A stretch of DNA of 8,314 nucleotides, from the NCBI GenBank assembly GCA_041752395.1, contig JBGSWN010000045.1, positions 1 to 8,314 of the forward strand, in the 5' to 3' direction. Positions 6,870 to 8,314 of the stretch are shown here, piece after piece (within the stretch, counting starts at the first letter, position 1; each line of letters starts with the position of its first letter). The stretch comes from UBA6168 sp041752395 (GTDB lineage Bacteria; Bacteroidota; Bacteroidia; Chitinophagales; Saprospiraceae). Made by a program: the position numbers and the translations under genes. The notes below the pieces were generated by a model. That model saw nothing but the letters and a program-made list of their open reading frames with translations, had not been told where the DNA came from and did not search any database.

Positions 6870-6933
6870 GTTTATAAGGGTTGATGAGGGTTTATAAAAG
6901 GTTGATTATGAACCTCATCAATCTTATCAACCC
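6870..6933. repeat. Direct and inverted repeats in the divergent intergenic region
   Basis: A near-direct repeat is seen: GTTTATAAGGGTTGAT at 6870-6885 and GTTTATAAAAGGTTGAT at 6890-6906. GGTTGAT occurs at 6879 and 6900, three heptads apart. Inverted copies follow: TTGATGAGG at 6881-6889 pairs with CCTCATCAA at 6913-6921, and GGGTTGAT at 6878-6885 pairs with ATCAACCC at 6926-6933, so alternative hairpins are possible. It lies 26 bases upstream of the polymerase GTG and would be in its leader or promoter region. It may be a degenerate heptamer array or a regulatory element. Confidence 0.6.
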
Positions 6934-6997
6934 AAAAAAAGGGTCTGTTTTCTCGTATGTTCAGGTGCGAAGCGAGGGTGGGTGTGAGGGGGCAAAG

Positions 6998-7030
6998 TTG
7001 CAACAAATTAGTTTATTATAAAACTATTTG
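6998..7030 (+). promoter_or_regulatory. Possible Bacteroidota-type promoter for the ATPase gene
   Basis: A TTG at 6998-7000 and ACTATTTG at 7023-7030 loosely match the -33 TTG and -7 TAnnTTTG elements used by the Bacteroidota primary sigma factor. The gap of 22 bases is slightly long and the TA of the -7 box does not match. An AT-rich inverted repeat, TAGTTT-ATTATA-AAACTA at 7009-7026, overlaps it and could be an operator. The call is weak. The rest of 6845-7107, apart from the repeats at 6870-6933, holds nothing else I recognise. Confidence 0.3.
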
Positions 7031-7107
7031 TTTTAAAAATTCTGTCTTTCTCTGTAATGCTTGAAACTTCCCGTTATTGGTTATTTTTGCGAAGACAATC
7101 CGAAAAA

Positions 7108-8241
7108 ATGATTCAATCCTTAGAAATAGAAAATTTCAAGAGCATCCGTAAGCAGACGGTGGAGCTTGGCAATTTGAATATCCTCATCGGGCCGAACGGG
7201 GCGGGGAAGAGTAATTTTATCAGCTTGTTTAAATTTTTGAAGCACCTGAGTGAGCAGGAGTTGGAGGGGTATATTTATCAATCAGGGGGCATCAATCTTT
7301 TTCTATTCAAGGGTTTTGAGGAAAGTGATTTTATTAAAGGGGAATTGCTTTTCATGGGAAAGCCTGATTCTGAAAAACGCCCATTGTTTGGATTCAAGAT
7401 AGTTTCTGATGGAGAATCATATCGATTCGATACTGAAACAGCCAGTTATTCGAAATATTACGCCAGTGACATACGCGTAGCATGGGCGCTTCAAGTTGAT
7501 GGAGGAAAAGAGTCTGCCTTGAAAGAAAAAGCGAACAGTAGTACTTATGAAAAGGAGAAGGCAGAGGCCCGAGAAGTTTACGATAATTTAAAAGACATCA
7601 AAATCTACCACTTCCACGACACCAGTGACAACGCCCAAATCAAGCTCCCGCAAGATATCGAAGACGTTTACCAATTCAAAGCCGAGGGTGAAAACCTCGC
7701 TCCATTCCTGCTTTTGTTGAAAGAACAGGATTTTGGCACTTACCATAAAATCGTGGAAACGGTGCGCCTGGTTTATCCTTCTTTCCATGATTTTGTTTTG
7801 GAAGAAAGCCCCCGTGCCAAGGGCAAGGTCGTGCTGCGCTGGAAGGAAACGAGCAGCGACCAAGTTTACACCGCCAAGCAAATCTCTGACGGGACGCTCC
7901 GCTTCATCTGTTTAGCGACCCTGCTGCTGCAACCCGAAGGTTCTCGGTATGTGCCTCAAACTATCATTCTTGATGAGCCGGAGCTCGGATTGCACCCTTT
8001 TGCCGTGCATATTTTGGCAGAGCTGATTCAGAAAGCAGCGATGGAAAAACAATTGCTCATCGCCACGCAAAGCGTCAGCCTTATCAACTATTTCACCCCC
8101 AAAGATTTAATCATCACGGAAAAAACGCCCGATGGCGCCACCGAATTCAAGCGGCTGAAAGACGAAGACTTTAGCACTTGGCTCGAAGATTATTCGCTGG
8201 GACAGCTTTGGGAAAGCAATTTCTTTGGCGGCAGACCTTGA
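7108..8241 (+). CDS. AAA/ABC-type ATPase (AAA_21, RecF/OLD-like)
   Basis: This is a 377-residue cytoplasmic ATPase of the AAA_21 type, related to RecF, SMC and OLD nucleases. Residues 1-14 (MIQSLEIENFKSIR) are the typical start. An ATG 17 codons upstream (7057) is in frame but adds residues outside the family pattern, so I chose 7108. The Walker A motif is GPNGAGKS at 28-35, the ABC-signature-like SDGTLRF at 260-266 and the Walker B LDEPELGLHP at 288-297 (D289, E290). The switch position reads A-T-Q-S-V-S-L-I at 319-326, with Gln in place of the usual His. The middle, about 60-240, is a variable helical insert. The C-terminus (WLEDYSLGQLWESNFFGGRP) matches my recollection of ATPases paired with DUF4276 proteins. 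The next gene starts 14 bases downstream, so the two are probably one operon. Its first 450 or so bases look AT-richer than the polymerase gene. A role in phage defence or DNA repair is inferred, not shown. Confidence 0.85.
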   Translation: MIQSLEIENFKSIRKQTVELGNLNILIGPNGAGKSNFISLFKFLKHLSEQELEGYIYQSGGINLFLFKGFEESDFIKGELLFMGKPDSEKRPLFGFKIVSDGESYRFDTETASYSKYYASDIRVAWALQVDGGKESALKEKANSSTYEKEKAEAREVYDNLKDIKIYHFHDTSDNAQIKLPQDIEDVYQFKAEGENLAPFLLLLKEQDFGTYHKIVETVRLVYPSFHDFVLEESPRAKGKVVLRWKETSSDQVYTAKQISDGTLRFICLATLLLQPEGSRYVPQTIILDEPELGLHPFAVHILAELIQKAAMEKQLLIATQSVSLINYFTPKDLIITEKTPDGATEFKRLKDEDFSTWLEDYSLGQLWESNFFGGRP

Positions 8242-8255
8242 AAAACTCACCCTTC

Positions 8256-8314
8256 ATGGCGCATATTTTCTTGATAGTAGAAGGACCAACCGAAGAGCTG
8301 TTTTACAAACGGCT
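8256..8314 (+). CDS. TOPRIM-like protein, probable DUF4276 family (3' end missing)
   Basis: Nineteen complete codons are visible and read MAHIFLIVEGPTEELFYKR before the window ends. The hydrophobic strand followed by V-E-G-P-T-E-E is the first motif of TOPRIM-like nuclease domains, with the first Glu as the likely catalytic residue. It best fits DUF4276; RloB or DUF4435 (as in PARIS AriB) are alternatives that so short a fragment cannot exclude. The ATG lies 14 bases after the ATPase stop. An in-frame TTG at 8238-8240 that overlaps the ATPase TGA is a possible alternative start, adding six residues. Context suggests it is the effector nuclease partner of the ATPase. Confidence 0.65.
   Translation, partial: MAHIFLIVEGPTEELFYKR

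Noticed and set aside
6931..6950. CCC-A7-GGG followed by T-rich sequence as a terminator
   Set aside because: The stem is only three or four base pairs, and the site lies between divergent genes where no transcript needs to end.
7057..7107. Upstream ATG at 7057 as the start of the ATPase
   Set aside because: It would add 17 residues (MLETSRYWLFLRRQSEK) before the typical family N-terminus; the ATG at 7108 gives the expected beginning.

Overview
The window looks like a chromosomal fragment of a Bacteroidota bacterium, most likely a Saprospiria-like lineage. Three things point there. The first gene is a multi-repeat SprB-type surface protein with a type IX secretion (T9SS) C-terminal sorting domain. 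The polymerase gene resembles the short DnaE/ImuC-type alpha subunits of that phylum. Short 7-bp tandem repeats of the kind common in these genomes are scattered through the window. The taxon is inferred from protein families only; no rRNA or tRNA gene is present.

Layout: (1) 1-2774 (+), the 3' part of a large secreted adhesin or gliding-type protein with eleven SprB-like repeats and a T9SS type A tail, cut by the left edge. (2) 2775-2927, an intergenic stretch with two different heptamer arrays. (3) 2928-3449 (+), a small probably exported protein of unknown function. (4) 3450-3514, a short convergent gap with another heptamer array that runs into the stop codon of the next gene. (5) 3515-6844 (-), an error-prone-type DNA polymerase III alpha subunit (DnaE2/ImuC-like). 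Its catalytic aspartates are intact and its PHP domain is degenerate, and the frame is interrupted at four sites by in-frame heptamer-array insertions. (6) 6845-7107, a divergent intergenic region with a repeat-rich, hairpin-forming segment and a possible promoter. (7) 7108-8241 (+), an AAA/ABC-type ATPase (AAA_21, RecF/OLD-like), followed 14 bases later by (8) 8256-8314 (+), the first 19 codons of a TOPRIM-like, probably DUF4276, protein cut by the right edge. Together (7) and (8) look like a two-gene ATPase-TOPRIM module of the type found among phage-defence systems.

The most unusual feature is the polymerase gene. Heptamer arrays of three different unit families are embedded in its reading frame. 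Two of the insertions share the same architecture, with oppositely oriented arrays flanking a spacer, and encode the same 12-residue peptide (PQSEIRNPKSEI). Because 7 is not a multiple of 3, gain or loss of one unit would shift the frame of a mutagenic polymerase. This raises, but does not prove, the possibility of phase-variable mutability or of a family of small in-frame mobile repeat elements. The genes otherwise appear unrelated in function; only the ATPase and the partial TOPRIM gene look like one operon.
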